From: Burkholderiaceae bacterium
Lineage (GTDB): Bacteria; Pseudomonadota; Gammaproteobacteria; Burkholderiales; Burkholderiaceae_C
NCBI GenBank assembly: GCA_023262645.1
Contig: JALRAA010000061.1
Coordinates: 1 to 7,443 of the forward strand
Length of the DNA: 7,443 nt
Reading direction: 5' to 3'
Positions within the stretch are counted from its first letter, which is position 1, and every line of letters begins with the position of its first letter. Positions 7,157 to 7,443 of this stretch are shown piece after piece. Made by a program: the position numbers and the translations under genes. The notes beneath the pieces were generated by a model that saw only the letters and a list, made by a program, of their open reading frames with translations, was not told the origin of the DNA and did not search any database.

Positions 7157-7443
7157 ATGACCCAAGCTGCCGCCCTTGACTTTGACCACGTGGAATTGCT
7201 GATCGGCACCGTCGAAAACGCTGCTGACGCCAACGCCAAAGCGGTGCGCAACACGGTGCTCAGCCCGCGTTTCTACACCACCGATTTCGATGCCATGGAC
7301 AAGCTGAATATCGAATCGGTGCGTGCGGAATGGGACACCATGATGAAAGAGTACGAAGGCGACAACAACCACGACCACTTCCAGCGTGACGCCTCTTTTG
7401 CCGACGAAGTGCGCGAACTCATGCCACAGTTATCCCCCGAGAT
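7157..7443 (+). CDS. acsF: Aerobic Mg-protoporphyrin IX monomethyl ester cyclase (5' part)
   Basis: AcsF is the di-iron, oxygen-dependent cyclase that forms the fifth ring of bacteriochlorophyll, converting Mg-protoporphyrin monomethyl ester (the BchM product) to protochlorophyllide, the DPOR substrate. Ninety-five complete codons are visible before the right edge cuts the gene; the whole protein is usually about 350-370 residues. The identifying stretches are LSPRFYTTDFDAMDKL (35-50), VRAEWDTMMKEYEGDNNHDH (55-74) and FQRDASF (75-81). The glutamate in YEGDNNHDHF is a likely first iron ligand, while the later EXXH-type ligands lie outside the window. The gene starts three bases after the puhC stop and so is probably in the same transcript. 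This is not the unrelated oxygen-independent radical-SAM cyclase BchE, whose N-terminus is different. Confidence 0.96.
   Translation, partial: MTQAAALDFDHVELLIGTVENAADANAKAVRNTVLSPRFYTTDFDAMDKLNIESVRAEWDTMMKEYEGDNNHDHFQRDASFADEVRELMPQLSPE

Noticed and set aside
6467..7378. Open frame of 303 codons on the minus strand across puhB, puhC and acsF
   Set aside because: It spans three well-identified + strand genes and their junctions, has no recognisable motif, and has low-complexity Val, His and Gln runs typical of an antisense shadow.

Overview
This window is an interior slice of a proteobacterial photosynthesis gene cluster. It carries nine genes on the + strand and no gene on the other strand. 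The order is bchN (3' part), bchB, bchL, bchM, lhaA, puhA, puhB, puhC and acsF (5' part). The gene content and order, with acsF directly after puhC, together with the frequent TTG leucine codons, suggest a betaproteobacterium of the Burkholderiales (Comamonadaceae-like, such as Limnohabitans or Rhodoferax). That assignment comes from family knowledge and codon use, not from a database comparison.

Positions 1-3075 encode the light-independent protochlorophyllide reductase (DPOR): BchN and BchB form the catalytic NB protein and BchL is the ATP-driven reductase. Positions 3077-3802 encode BchM, which methylates Mg-protoporphyrin IX. Positions 3799-5223 encode LhaA, a 12-helix PucC-family membrane protein linked to light-harvesting complex 1 assembly. 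Positions 5257-7153 hold puhA (reaction centre H subunit), puhB and puhC (assembly factors). The window ends in acsF, the oxygen-dependent Mg-protoporphyrin ester cyclase that uses the BchM product.

The genes work as one programme: pigment synthesis (BchM, then AcsF, then DPOR) next to assembly of the reaction centre and LH1 (LhaA, PuhA, PuhB, PuhC). Packing is very tight. Neighbours overlap or are separated by a few bases, and the longest gap is 33 bases, between lhaA and puhA. No stretch over 300 bases lacks a gene. I saw no RNA gene, mobile element, repeat array or convincing terminator.

The system is well known and I see no undescribed system. The points worth a second look are the absence of bchH between bchB and bchL, the TTG start of puhB inside the puhA stop, a changed histidine-rich surface motif in PuhA, and the pairing of an oxygen-sensitive reductase with an oxygen-requiring cyclase in one run of genes.
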